A DNA stretch of 64,000 nucleotides, taken from NCBI GenBank assembly GCA_013306675.1, contig JABLUY010000019.1, positions 124,001 to 188,000 of the forward strand. Direction: 5' to 3'. Under the pieces are notes generated by a model. It was not told the origin of the DNA, searched no databases, and was given only the letters and a program-made list of their open reading frames with translations. The translations under genes and the position numbers were made by a program. Source of the DNA: Thraustochytrium sp. TN22 (taxonomy: Eukaryota; Sar; Bigyra; Thraustochytrida; Thraustochytriidae). Every line of letters starts with the position of its first letter. The stretch's first letter is position 1. Below, piece after piece: positions 29,211 to 38,178 of this stretch.

Positions 29211-30458
29211 ATGGCTGACGAGGCGGCCGCGGCGGCGCGCAGGGCGCGCGAGCAGGGCAATGGCCTCCTGAAGGAGGGCGAGCTGGAGGGCGCCGTGGCG
29301 GCGTACACGCAGGGCGTGGACGCGTGCGAGCAGGCCGAGGAGGAGGCCGAGGACGAGGCCAAGGAGGCCCTCGTCGAGGAGCTGGCGCTGCTGCTAAGCA
29401 ACCGCGCGGCGGCGCATCTGAGGCGAGGCGCGAACGAGGAGGCGCTTGCAGACGCAGACGCCTGCCTGAGACGACGACCGACCTGGGGCAAGGCGCACGG
29501 GCGGCGCGGCGCGGCGCTCTCGAACCTGGGACGCACCGCCCAGGCACTGCGTGCGTACGAGGAGGGCGCGCAGCACGACCCGAGCAACGCATCGCTGCGC
29601 GAGGGCGCGGAGCGGTGCCGCGCGCAGCTGGAGAGCGAGGGCAAGACGCCGGAGAAGGCCAGGGCCGAAGATGGCAAAGGCGCAGAGGAGCAGGAGGAGC
29701 AGGAGGAGCAAGAGGAGGCAAACGAGGACGACGAGGACGATCCTCTGGCGGATTTCATGAATGATATCGAGGCGCTGGAGTCGCAGACCAAGGCCAGGCC
29801 AAAAGCGGACGCGAAGAAGAAGAAGAAGACAGAGGCCAGCGTCGTCGACCACGCGGCGGAGACACAAGGATGGACGGGCGAGAACCAGATCGAGCGCATT
29901 CTGTGCAAGAACCACCAGTGGCTGAACACGAACCCATTCCAGGTGCTGGGCATCGGAAACGAGGATGCCACGGCTGCGGACGTGAAGAAGCGGTACCACA
30001 AGCTTTCCACGCTGGTCCACCCGGACAAGTGCGCCGATAGCCGCGCGCAGAGCGCCTTTGATGAGGTGAAGCGCGCGTACGATCGCGTCAAAGCGGATGA
30101 CGCGCGCGAGCGTGTGGCCGCCATCATCCGACAGTGCAAGCAGTCGGTGCGCGCGGAGCGTGAGGCCCTGCTCGACAAGGGATTTTCGGAGGCCGAGGTG
30201 GACGGCAAGGTCGGCCCGCGCGCCGAGGCGGAGGACAAGAAGATCAAGCTCGAGTTCGCGCACCGCGAGCACGAGCGGCGCAAGCAGGACCTCATCTTGC
30301 GCAAGCACCACGAACGCGAGCTTGAAAAGGAGAAGGCCGAGGCTGCGTACTGGCAAACTGTCAAGCAGGTCGAGGAGGGCATGCGCGAGTCGCGTGAGGA
30401 CCGCGCCAAGTCCTGGCAGGGATTCTCTCGTGCCAACAAGCGCCAGAAGCGCTCCTGA
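29211..30458 (+). CDS. TPR protein fused to a DNAJC8-like J domain
   Basis: The protein has 415 residues. Residues about 8-135 are three TPR helices pairs (REQGNGLLKEGELEGAVAAY, LLSNRAAAHLRRG, AHGRRGAALSNLGRTAQAL) like those of TTC1/SGT-type co-chaperones. An acidic linker and a Lys run follow. Residues about 235-300 are a J domain (NPFQVLGIG...KKRYHKLSTLVHPDK) with the HPD triad at 270-272, which stimulates Hsp70 ATPase. The region after it (FAHREHERRKQDLILRKH, SREDRAKSWQGF) matches DNAJC8/Spf31, a spliceosome-associated J protein, more than any ordinary TPR-J protein such as DNAJC7. The ATG (CTC before it) precedes ADEAAAAARRAREQG. The upstream frame is composition-driven leader. Confidence 0.85.
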   Translation: MADEAAAAARRAREQGNGLLKEGELEGAVAAYTQGVDACEQAEEEAEDEAKEALVEELALLLSNRAAAHLRRGANEEALADADACLRRRPTWGKAHGRRGAALSNLGRTAQALRAYEEGAQHDPSNASLREGAERCRAQLESEGKTPEKARAEDGKGAEEQEEQEEQEEANEDDEDDPLADFMNDIEALESQTKARPKADAKKKKKTEASVVDHAAETQGWTGENQIERILCKNHQWLNTNPFQVLGIGNEDATAADVKKRYHKLSTLVHPDKCADSRAQSAFDEVKRAYDRVKADDARERVAAIIRQCKQSVRAEREALLDKGFSEAEVDGKVGPRAEAEDKKIKLEFAHREHERRKQDLILRKHHERELEKEKAEAAYWQTVKQVEEGMRESREDRAKSWQGFSRANKRQKRS

Positions 30459-30756
30459 GAATAGTTCTAAAATCAAGGCGCATTTCACTGTCAGTCGGCA
30501 GCGAGAAGGCCGGAGACCAAGACGAGAAAGTAGTACCACACAAGAAAACAATTTGCCTCTTTTTTGTATCGGAAACGGGGTCTGAAGAAGTGAACACGGA
30601 GACGATTGCGCAACCACTGTGATGACGTGGGAGTCTGCAGCCATCACCGGAGCGCGCGCGCAAGCGAGAGCAGACGTGCATCATCGGCGTGCGCGCGAGC
30701 GAGAGAGCGAGCGAGCGCGCGAGCGAGCGATCGGAGCAGAGCAGCGCGCGAGAAGA
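30459..30756. other. short intergenic region before the IPP isomerase gene
   Basis: This gap of just under 300 bp holds the 3' end of the TPR-J gene and the isomerase promoter. A purine-rich CGAGCGAGAG tract lies just before the isomerase ATG. No gene is seen. Confidence 0.4.
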
Positions 30757-31733
30757 ATGGCGGCCAACATGGAGGTGAGTGGCGCGACGCGGGCGGAAAC
30801 CAGGTTGCGCGCCTGTCTGTCTGGCTTTCGCGGACGGGAATGGTCGCACGCAGGCACGTCAACTCCGTCGGCGTGGCGGCCGAGCAGGAGCAGCAGCAGC
30901 AGGAGCAGCAGGAGAAGCAGGAGCAGCAGGAGCAGCAGAAGCAGCAGGAGGGAGAAGAACGCGAGAGACTGACGCAGAGAGACGGGCGCTGGACTTGACA
31001 GGAGTTTGACCCGACGCAGGTGGCGCTCATGGAGGAGCGCGTGATCGTGGTGGACACCGAGGACAACGCCGTGCGGCCCGGCACCAAGCTGGAGACGCAC
31101 CTGACGGAGAACATCGACAAGGGCCTCCTGCACCGCGCGTTTAGCGTGTTCCTGTTCAACTCGGAGGGCAAGCTGATGCTGCAGAAGCGGTCGGACGACA
31201 AGATCACCTTCCCGGCGTTCTGGGCCAACACGTGCTGCAGCCACCCGCTGTGGGTGGAGGACGAGATGGAGCTCAAGGACGCCATGGGCGTGAAGCGCGC
31301 GGCCATCCGCAAGCTGGAGCACGAGCTCGGCATCAAGCCGGAGCAGGTTCCCATCGAGAAGTTCCACTACCTGACGCGCATCCACTACGTCGCCAAGATG
31401 GACGGCACGCAGTGGGCCGAGCACGAGATCGACCACGTGCTGGTCATCCAGGCCGACGTCGACGTGGCGCCCGTGCCGAACGAGGTCGCCGAGGCGCGCT
31501 ACTTTTCGGAGGAGGAGCTCGCCACCTTCCTTGCCGAGGCCGACAAGAACGGCACCAAGATCTCGCCCTGGTTCGGCTACATTCAGCGTCTCTTCCTCGG
31601 CAAGTGGTGGCAGGCCCTGCGCGACGGCAACCTCTCCACCTGCGAGGACCATGACACCATCCACCGCATCCCGCCAGCAGCCGCGGCCTCCGACGAGCCG
31701 CAGGAGGAGGTGGCCGCCGAGGCCGCCGAGTAG
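30757..31733 (+). CDS. IDI1: isopentenyl-diphosphate delta-isomerase type I (spliced)
   Basis: This Nudix-fold enzyme interconverts IPP and DMAPP for isoprenoid synthesis. The coding sequence joins 30757-30774 (six codons, MAANME) to 31002-31733, giving 249 residues. Catalytic features are NTCCSHPLW, with the active-site Cys at about 85, and WAEHEIDHV, with the Glu pair at 146/148. The metal-binding REA/E-type segment is AAIRKLEHELGI, and SPWFGYIQ and KWW follow. Exon 2 starts EFDPTQVALMEERVIVVD, which aligns with the N-terminus of plant and animal enzymes. That alignment, plus GTGAGT at the donor and GACAG at the acceptor, supports the intron. An unspliced start at the ATG at 31029 would lose the first 15 residues (MAANMEEFDPTQVAL). 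An acidic Ala/Glu tail is extra. No plastid or mitochondrial targeting peptide is visible. Confidence 0.93.
30775..31001 (+). other. intron in the IPP isomerase gene
   Basis: This 227-bp intron is phase 0. The donor is GTGAGT right after an ATGGAG codon pair and the acceptor is CTTGACAG. A branch-like ACTGAC lies about 29 nt before the acceptor. The inside holds an imperfect AGGAGCAGCAGC-type purine repeat (about 30885-30960) that would otherwise read as poly-Gln/Glu. It is the only intron in the window I can support with protein homology. Confidence 0.8.
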
Positions 31734-32141
31734 AAAGGGAGAGGGAGAGGGCGATTCACACCTGAAGAGATAGTTTCAACACAACATTACTGTCCGTGTC
31801 CAGTGCAATGTGAACGTGAAAGCAAAAGCACCGATTCGCGCTTTGTCTCGAGCTTCAAAATTCAAGTAGACTCAGACTCGGACTCGCATCTTGAACTCGG
31901 ACTCAGGCTTGCACCCGTACTCAGGCTTGGACCCGGACTCTCCGTCAGTCCTGTCGAAGCCAGTATGAGAGAGAGCCTCCAAGCTGACTTATGGACCCCA
32001 TGAGAGACGAAGAGCGATAGGGCGTTTCTGCACGGATAGGGCGCTTCAGCGAAGGCGGTGGCCGTGGCCGCACTGCGCAAGGCCGCGAGCAGACGAGAGG
32101 CCGCGAGCGAGCGGCGGCGCGCAGGGAAGGGCGCAGCAGCA

Positions 32142-32172
<31 letters not shown>

Positions 32173-32329
32173 GGCGGGGCGCAGCGTGCCGCGGCGCGGC
32201 GCGGCGCGGCGCGGCGCAGCGCGGCGTGGCGGAGCGCGACAGGTCGAGGCCGGCAGATCGATCAGGGCGGCCACGGGGCAGCGAGCAAGCAAGCAAGCCA
32301 GGCAACACAAGCAGCGGCCGGCAGGCACC
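31734..32329. other. intergenic region upstream of mitochondrial uL13
   Basis: This 596-bp gap holds an imperfect ACTCGG/GGACTC hexanucleotide tract at about 31866-31945. A GCGGCG run lies at about 32125-32175, then a GGCGC pentanucleotide tandem at about 32191-32220, 110 bp before the uL13m ATG. No gene is visible. The last part is presumably promoter and leader. Confidence 0.5.
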
Positions 32330-32935
32330 ATGTCGTGCGGCAAGACGCGCATGAACAATGTGCTGTGGCACTTCATCGACGCGCGTGAGCAGGTGGTGGG
32401 CCGCATGGCGACGCGCATCGTGCCGCTCATCATGGGCAAGCACAAGCCGACGTACTCGCCGCACCTGGACCACGGTGACAACGTGGTGGTGGTTCACGCC
32501 GAGCACATGCGCTTCTCCGGCAAGAAGTTTGAGCAGAAGCTCTACCGCTGGCACACGGGCTACCCCGGCGGACTCAAGTCGCAGACGCCGCGTGAGCTCG
32601 TGGAGCTCAAGGGCCGGCCCGAGGAGCAGCTCTCGCGCGCTGTGAACGGCATGCTCCCCAAGAACCGCCTGCGCAAGCTGCGCTTGGAGCGCCTGCGCAT
32701 CTACCAGGGCAGCGAGTTCCCCGAGCTCGCGCACTTTTCTGAGGAGCAGCAGGAGGAGATCGCCAAGATTCTCGCCAGCGACCCGGAGCCCTACATGGAC
32801 GCGGGCCGGCGGCGCCGCCTTGCCAAGCTCCCGCCCAAGATCGAGTACAGCTGGATCGACGAGGAGGACCCGGACACCGTCCTGGACCACCCGCCTCACT
32901 ACTTCCCCCCTGACTGGACGCCGCCCAAGGCGTAG
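32330..32935 (+). CDS. MRPL13: mitochondrial ribosomal protein uL13 (L13)
   Basis: This is a 201-residue large-subunit ribosomal protein. The L13 fold is clear: WHFIDAREQVVGRMATRIV, LIMGKHKPTYSPHLDHGDNVVVV, GKKFEQKLYRWHTGYPGG, then RAVNGMLPKNRLRKLRLERLRIYQG. The bacterial-type GMLPKN motif shows it is the organellar and not the cytosolic (RPL13A) version. The C-terminal 60 residues (PPKIEYSWIDEEDPDTV) extend past bacterial L13, as in many mitochondrial homologues. A conventional presequence is lacking, as mitochondrial uL13 often imports without cleavage. A plastid version is possible but less likely given the C-terminal extension. The start lies in GGCACCATGTCG, a strong initiation context. 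Confidence 0.92.
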   Translation: MSCGKTRMNNVLWHFIDAREQVVGRMATRIVPLIMGKHKPTYSPHLDHGDNVVVVHAEHMRFSGKKFEQKLYRWHTGYPGGLKSQTPRELVELKGRPEEQLSRAVNGMLPKNRLRKLRLERLRIYQGSEFPELAHFSEEQQEEIAKILASDPEPYMDAGRRRRLAKLPPKIEYSWIDEEDPDTVLDHPPHYFPPDWTPPKA

Positions 32936-33039
32936 GCGCGCGGCCCCCTTTTCGAAACGGAAACCAAAACAAAACAAAAAAGTTGTGCAGTGATAATGAA
33001 GAGCTTGGGTCAGCACGAGAATTCAAGCCATAAAAAACG

Positions 33040-33240
33040 AGACAGTGGTGAGCGGAGACATAGAGACAAGAGTGCGGAACCAACGCGCGGGCAAGCAACA
33101 TAGGGAGACACAGAGACGAGAGAGCGGAACCGACGCGCGAGCAAGCCTGAGCAACTCAGGGAGACACTGCGAGGAAAGATTGGAACCGACGCGCGAGCAA
33201 GCAACACAGAAAGGCACAGAGACGAGAAAACGGAGCCAAA
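33040..33240. repeat. imperfect 50-56-bp tandem repeat
   Basis: Four diverged units carry the words GCGGAACCRACGCGCG, AGCAAGCAACA and GAGACACAGAGACGAGA in the same order. GGAACC marks fall at 33076, 33126 and 33182, with a variant GGAGCC near 33232. The array lies about 100 bp after the mitochondrial uL13 stop. Its function is unknown. Confidence 0.7.
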
Positions 33241-33479
33241 GCTTTTGAAGAATGATGTTCGGCTTTGCTCGGCCGCTGTCCCCTTCTGCAGGCATCGACC
33301 TGCGCGAGTCAAGCAAGGGAATAGAGTACATCAGGTCAAAAGACGAGGCGGCATTGCCAATTCTGTGACCTCGAATGGCAATGCTGCAAGCGAGGTGAAG
33401 TTAGATGCAAAGGCTCACACGTGAGCAGCCATCTCCGGTGCACGAGGTTTGCCACGTTCCCGTGGTTAGCTTCCAGCCT

Positions 33480-33760
33480 GAGACTGACTTTCTCACGATG
33501 AGCACGTGAGCTTGCTGGGCGATGGCTGTGCAAATTGTCTCAGTATCGACCAGCGGGTGTCACGTGATGCGATGCAGTCTGCCGCCTCATCTGTCCGTCA
33601 GGGGGGGTGGACCGCTCTCATCAGCCGCAGCTTGCCTGGGGCCGCTCTGGCAGTCAATGCAGGTCTGCCGCAGTTTGTCTGGACTGTCCTTTGTCCTGAA
33701 CTGTCGTTTGTGCCAAGGTGGCTGAGGCCGTCCTTTCCGAGTCCCATCCTTCTTGAGCAA
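33480..33760 (+). mobile_element. possible LINE-type reverse transcriptase C-terminal remnant
   Basis: One plus-strand frame reads DEHVSLLGDGC, then RVSRDAMQSA about 14 residues later, then SLPGAAL. This order resembles the segment after the palm domain of some non-LTR retrotransposon polymerases (H-x-L-x-GC, RHDA, LPG). Composition is less GC-rich than the genes. The frame has no upstream polymerase and no element ends are visible, so this is at best a short old fragment. Confidence 0.25.
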
Positions 33761-33821
33761 GCACGAGCGGACCAAGCACACCACCAGGGTAAATCCCAAA
33801 TCCCCAAAGCGGCCACGGCAT

Positions 33822-33853
<32 letters not shown>

Positions 33854-33854
33854 A
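33822..33854. repeat. CAAG tetranucleotide array
   Basis: Eight uninterrupted CAAG units in the gene-poor region. It belongs to the same class of simple arrays found in several other gaps of this window. Confidence 0.9.
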
Positions 33855-34025
33855 CCCTCAATGGCTGCCCTCGCGAGCTCATCAGACGGGTTGCAAGGCG
33901 GCGTGAGCGCACGATGAGGAAAACCTGCAAGCATGCAAAGCGCCCGAACCGCACGAGCGCCTGGCGAGCACTGCGACGATGATTGCATCCGATCTTGATC
34001 GGCCGCGTCGCTCAGCAACCTCTCG

Positions 34026-34220
34026 TCAGTGACCGTGCGCAAATTCATCCCGTCGTGACCGCCCGGCCGCGGACAAGTACGCACTCTTGCGGTGGTGAAC
34101 CTCTTCCGGGTTCACCGCGGCCATCTTCTTGGCCAGCTCCGGGGTGCTGTGATCAAGCTGGACCGCCTCGTCGGGCCCGAAACTGTGGCGGTACTGCTCC
34201 CCCTGGTCGAGCCTGGCCAC
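34026..34220 (-). CDS. possible small frame or exon, unrecognised
   Basis: A minus-strand segment reads GEQYRHSFGPDEAVQLD and then HSTPELAKKMAAVNPEEVHH. This has a balanced amino-acid composition unlike the Arg/Ala strings around it. Directly upstream, in the next frame, is a mitochondrial-presequence-like stretch (MLASAALRGRATVEARAP). The two are offset by one base and no credible intron joins them. Options are a decayed host gene, a sequencing error in a small mitochondrial protein, or chance. I cannot name a family. Confidence 0.22.
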   Translation of the reverse strand: MARLDQGEQYRHSFGPDEAVQLDHSTPELAKKMAAVNPEEVHHRKSAYLSAAGRSRRDEFAHGH

Positions 34221-36961
34221 GCGCCGCTCACAGCCAGGCTCTGCGCGTGGCTGCGTCGCAGGCGGCGCTAGGCGCGCGCGCTTCTACGGTGGCGCGGCCG
34301 CGGAGGGCCGCGGAGGCCAGCATCCTCGCAGTTGCGAGGACGGGGACCTGGGACCGCGCCGCCGACGCGCCGCTCGCCACCAGCTCCCGAGTCGTCGGCC
34401 AGGACTCGAAGCGCGGGGAAAGTGGCCGGGAAGCCCTGGACTCTACGCAACCTTGCCGGCAACTCGCACGCCCGCCGCGCGGCGCTGCGGCTGCCGAGCC
34501 GCCCACTGCAGCCTCGAGAGAAGACGCCGTCTTGACCGCCAGGCTCCAGCCGAACAGCAAGCAGCCCTCACAGGCTGGCAGGCGCAAGGATGCCAAGCTG
34601 GCGGCCGCAGCTGTGAGCGGGCGCCGGGCGAGTCGGACGCGCGCAGCCGCGCGCAGCGTTTTCGGCCGTTCCAGACGTCACCGTGTTCAAGCTGCGAGGC
34701 GATGTACATGCGGACCGGAGGACGAGGCGGACGCCAGCCCGTGGCACCAGCCAGCCACCATCATCACGTTTGGCATGGCCAAGTGCGAGGCAAGCGGTCC
34801 GAGATCAGCTCGATCCATCCCTTCAAGTTCATGGCTTGGCCCTGGGTCCGGACTCCGGACCACGAGAGCAGAGCCTCGCTCCTTCATAGGGGGTGATGAA
34901 TGGCGGCTGGCGCACACCAGGTCGCCGCCGACCGCCACCCGCGTGCGGCCCCCGGGCGCGGGGCCCCGGCGCTCATTCCGGCCCTTTTCTCCCCGGGCTG
35001 CCCCCTGCGTTGGAGGCGCGCCCCGCTCTCGATGCGGGCGCCGCATACGCAATAGGGGGCAGCGCGCACGTCCCGGCGTCGGGTGCGGGTCTCGGCGGCG
35101 CGTGGATGGCGTGCGTCCCGCGGCGAGGCCCGGACCGGCGCGGGGGCAGCGCGCGAGTCAGGGGTGGCGCCAAGGCCGGAGCGAGGCCGCGCCACCTTGG
35201 GGACGCGCGCGCCGCGTCCCGCGGCGGCGCGCGCGGCGACTCCGCGCGCGCCCCCGCGACCGTCCGACAGGCGGCGGCGGCGCGCGGACCGACGCCTGGA
35301 TCAGATGCGCGGAGCGCGGCGCGCGAGAATCGCCGGCGCTCGCGCGGCGCGCCCACGCGGCCAGCACCACCCGCGGGGCGCGCCGCGCGCGGCTCGCTCA
35401 GCTGGCTGCCTGAGACGTCGTCGAGCGAGCTTCCTGGCCGCCTGCCAGCCTGCCAGCCTGCCTGGCAGGCTGCCGGCCAGCAAGCGTCCCGGCCTCATCA
35501 GGCTCGGCGGCGGCTCGGACTTGGCCATCTTATTACTAACGTGAACGTGACCGTGACGATGGCGGTCTCGGGCTCTTGGCTGGCTGGCTGGTGGCTGGCT
35601 GGCTGCTGCAGTGGCGAGGTGGCCGCCGCGGCTTCGTTGCTGCGGCGCGAGCTCTCGCGAGCTAGCCTGGGCTGATGACGATGCAGGCAGAGCAGCGAGA
35701 ATCTGCCACAAGAGGGCTTGAAGAGGCCGCGCGGCGCCGCCGGCGCGCGTTAAGCTTGCCTTGCCTGGAAGAAGTGCGCTCGGTCGCGAGTTCGCCTCGC
35801 AGTGCGCGTTGCGCTTGCTTGCTTGCCTTGCCTATCACTGGTGCTTGGCAGAGGAGTGAGTGCACTGAGCGGTGAGCGCGGCTTCATTCGATTGATCGAC
35901 CGGTGATCGACCTCGGCCAGCGGCTCGGCTCGGCTCGGCTCGGCTCGGCTCGGCTCGACCCGACTCGACGCTCGGACCTCGCCCCGTCCGCTTGGCCAGC
36001 AGCCGGCCGGGCAGCCAGCCAGCCGGGCAGCCAAGCCGGCCGGGCGTCTCAACTCGGCGTCGCAGGCGGCCTCCCAGCCATCACCAGCTAGCTCGCTAGC
36101 TAGTCGCCTGTGGCGCACGCGACGCGGGCGTGGATTGCCCCGGCGTGTCGACGCCGCTCTCGCTGGCGCCACAGCCTGAGTGCGTGCACAGACAGCGCTC
36201 GCAGGGCCTCCCCGCTGACGGACGAACGATCCATTTGACGGCCGCGCGGGCGGCTCAGCCGATTCGCTAGCGAGCGAGCCTGGCGCCGGCCGTCGCACGC
36301 ACGCACGCACGCACGCTCGGCCGGCGCCCGTCCAGCGCTGCTCTGCTCGGCGCGGCGCGGCGGCGGCGCGGCGTCCAAGGTCAATTCGAATTCGAATTCG
36401 CACTCGCAATTCAAATCGACCACTGCAAAGCGCGGCGGTGGCGGCGGGAGGGCAAAACCGCAACGCAGCAGCAGCAGCAGCAGCAGCAGCGGCAGCCGCA
36501 GCCGCAGCCAAGCGCTCGGCGTGGCGGGCAGCCGCGCGGCGCGTAGCAGCGCAGCGCAGCGCAGCGGAGCGCTTCAGCGCGGGCGACTCAGAAGGCGGCT
36601 GTGGCTGGGCTGACATCGCCAGGGGGGGCAGGCGGCAAAGCTTTCGCTCGCTGGCGCGGCGCTTACAAACAAACAACTGGTGAGGGAAGAGGAAGAAAAG
36701 AGCAGGAGCAGGTGGGGCGCACTGCTGCGCTCGCGCCGCGCAGGCGGCAGAGCGACTTCTCTGCTCGACGCAGCCTCTACGACGGCTTGCGCAAGGCGCG
36801 GGCGGGAGAGAAGCGCACTGCACAGCAGCGCGCACGCGACGACGGGACGCGAGGGGACCGCGCAGGACCGCGCAGGCAGCCGAGCAGGCAGCCGAGCAGG
36901 CACAGGCAGACTCGAGTCGGCCAGGCCGCGCACTCACTCACGCAGCACAGCGGTGAGCACG

Positions 36962-38143
36962 ATGAAGGCGGGCTTTGTGGACGCGCACCTGTACACGCGG
37001 CGGTACCAGCGCAACAACAAGCGGTCGGGCCTGAAGAACCTGCGGTGCTTCCCGATCTGCTCGGATGAGCACAAGCTGCGCGGGTTCTGCGGGCGGCCGG
37101 CATACCTCGAGGTGGAGAACCCGGACGGCAAGCGGCTTCGCGTGGTGGCGGAGTTCGTGAAGCTGCCGAACAAGGGCGACGCCGAGCCCGGTCTGCAGCT
37201 CGAGGAGATTGTTACCAAGGCGCGTATTGCGGACAACCTGCGCACCAAGGCAGAGCAGTTCAACCCGTGGCTCGAGGGCGAGCTGGAGGATGGCGCCGTC
37301 GTGACGGACGCGAGCAGCCCGTGCTTCGTGGTGAACAAGGCCAAGCGTGGCTGGCACTACGCGTGGGTGGCCAACAAGCACACGTGCGAGAGTGAACACG
37401 TGCTTCGTGCCTACGTCTTCGAGGAGACCCCGGCCGGCGCCTACCGCGTCATCATGATCGCCGACACGCCGTCCTTTACGCTCTTCTGCCGCCGCCGCCA
37501 GCGCCAGAACCTGGAGCGCCTCCCCGCGCAGCTCAAGATGCAGCTCGAGCTGCAGGACGAGTTCAAGCGCTCCCGCAAGGCCGTGCCCAAGTCCATTCCA
37601 GTCGCCAAGGACCGGCCTCTGGCGCTCCTCAGCCCGGCCATGCTGCGCATTGCGTCCTCCGTTGCGCCGCCCACGCTGGCGGCTGTCCTCGCGTCCGCAG
37701 ACCCTCTCCAGGAGCTGCAGCAGCACCTGCAGCAGCAGCCGCCGCTCCTGCCGCCGGCCTCGTCGCTCATGAACGGCGTAAACAGCGCCTCGTCGCGCAA
37801 GCGCCAGCAGCGCTCCGGCGGCAACAGCGTGCGCGCCACCAAGCGCGCCCGCGCCTCGCTCTCGGACGACCACGACTCGCTCCTTGGAGACGCGCACCAG
37901 TACGATATGGACGACGACACCTTCGGCACGCTCTCGAGCCTCGAGGACGGCCACGATACGGATGTCCTGGATGGTATGATGTCCACCGTCAAGGGCGAGC
38001 CGCACTATGATGCCGAGTCCGCGCTCTGCTGCCCGCACCCGCACGCCCATGCGCACCCACAGCGCCGCCAGGCCGTGCCGCCGCCGCTGCCGCCTCGCAA
38101 CCTCATGCTCGACCTCGGCGCCATCGACACGGCCGCGCGCGAG

Positions 38144-38178
<35 letters not shown>

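Larger units (their letters stand above)
32936..36961. other. gene-poor 4-kb region
   Basis: No convincing protein gene is found in these 4 kb. It holds a 50-56-bp imperfect tandem repeat (about 33040-33240), a possible retroelement C-terminal remnant (about 33480-33760), a CAAG array (33822-33854), a small possible frame (34026-34220) and an extremely GC-rich block (about 34900-35400). It also has GGCTG and GGCTC simple repeats (about 35571-35600 and 35925-35955) and AATTCG repeats (about 36385-36412). Long frames in the GC-rich block translate to Arg/Ala/Pro strings. The last 500 bp, with poly-CAG and CAGCG runs, should include the promoter and leader of the following gene. Confidence 0.6.

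Noticed and set aside
34890-35400. Ribosomal RNA or other structured RNA in the most GC-rich block
   Set aside because: No conserved rRNA words (such as universal small- or large-subunit motifs) recognised; high GC alone is not evidence.
33983-35413. 476-codon plus-strand frame in the gene-poor region
   Set aside because: Translation is Arg/Ala/Pro strings with no fold-like pattern, and the overlapping minus-strand segment at 34026-34220 looks more protein-like.
35750-36937. Minus-strand frame of about 395 codons
   Set aside because: Built from CAGC, GGCTC and GCAGC simple repeats and Arg/Ala strings. It overlaps the presumed leader of the plus-strand gene.
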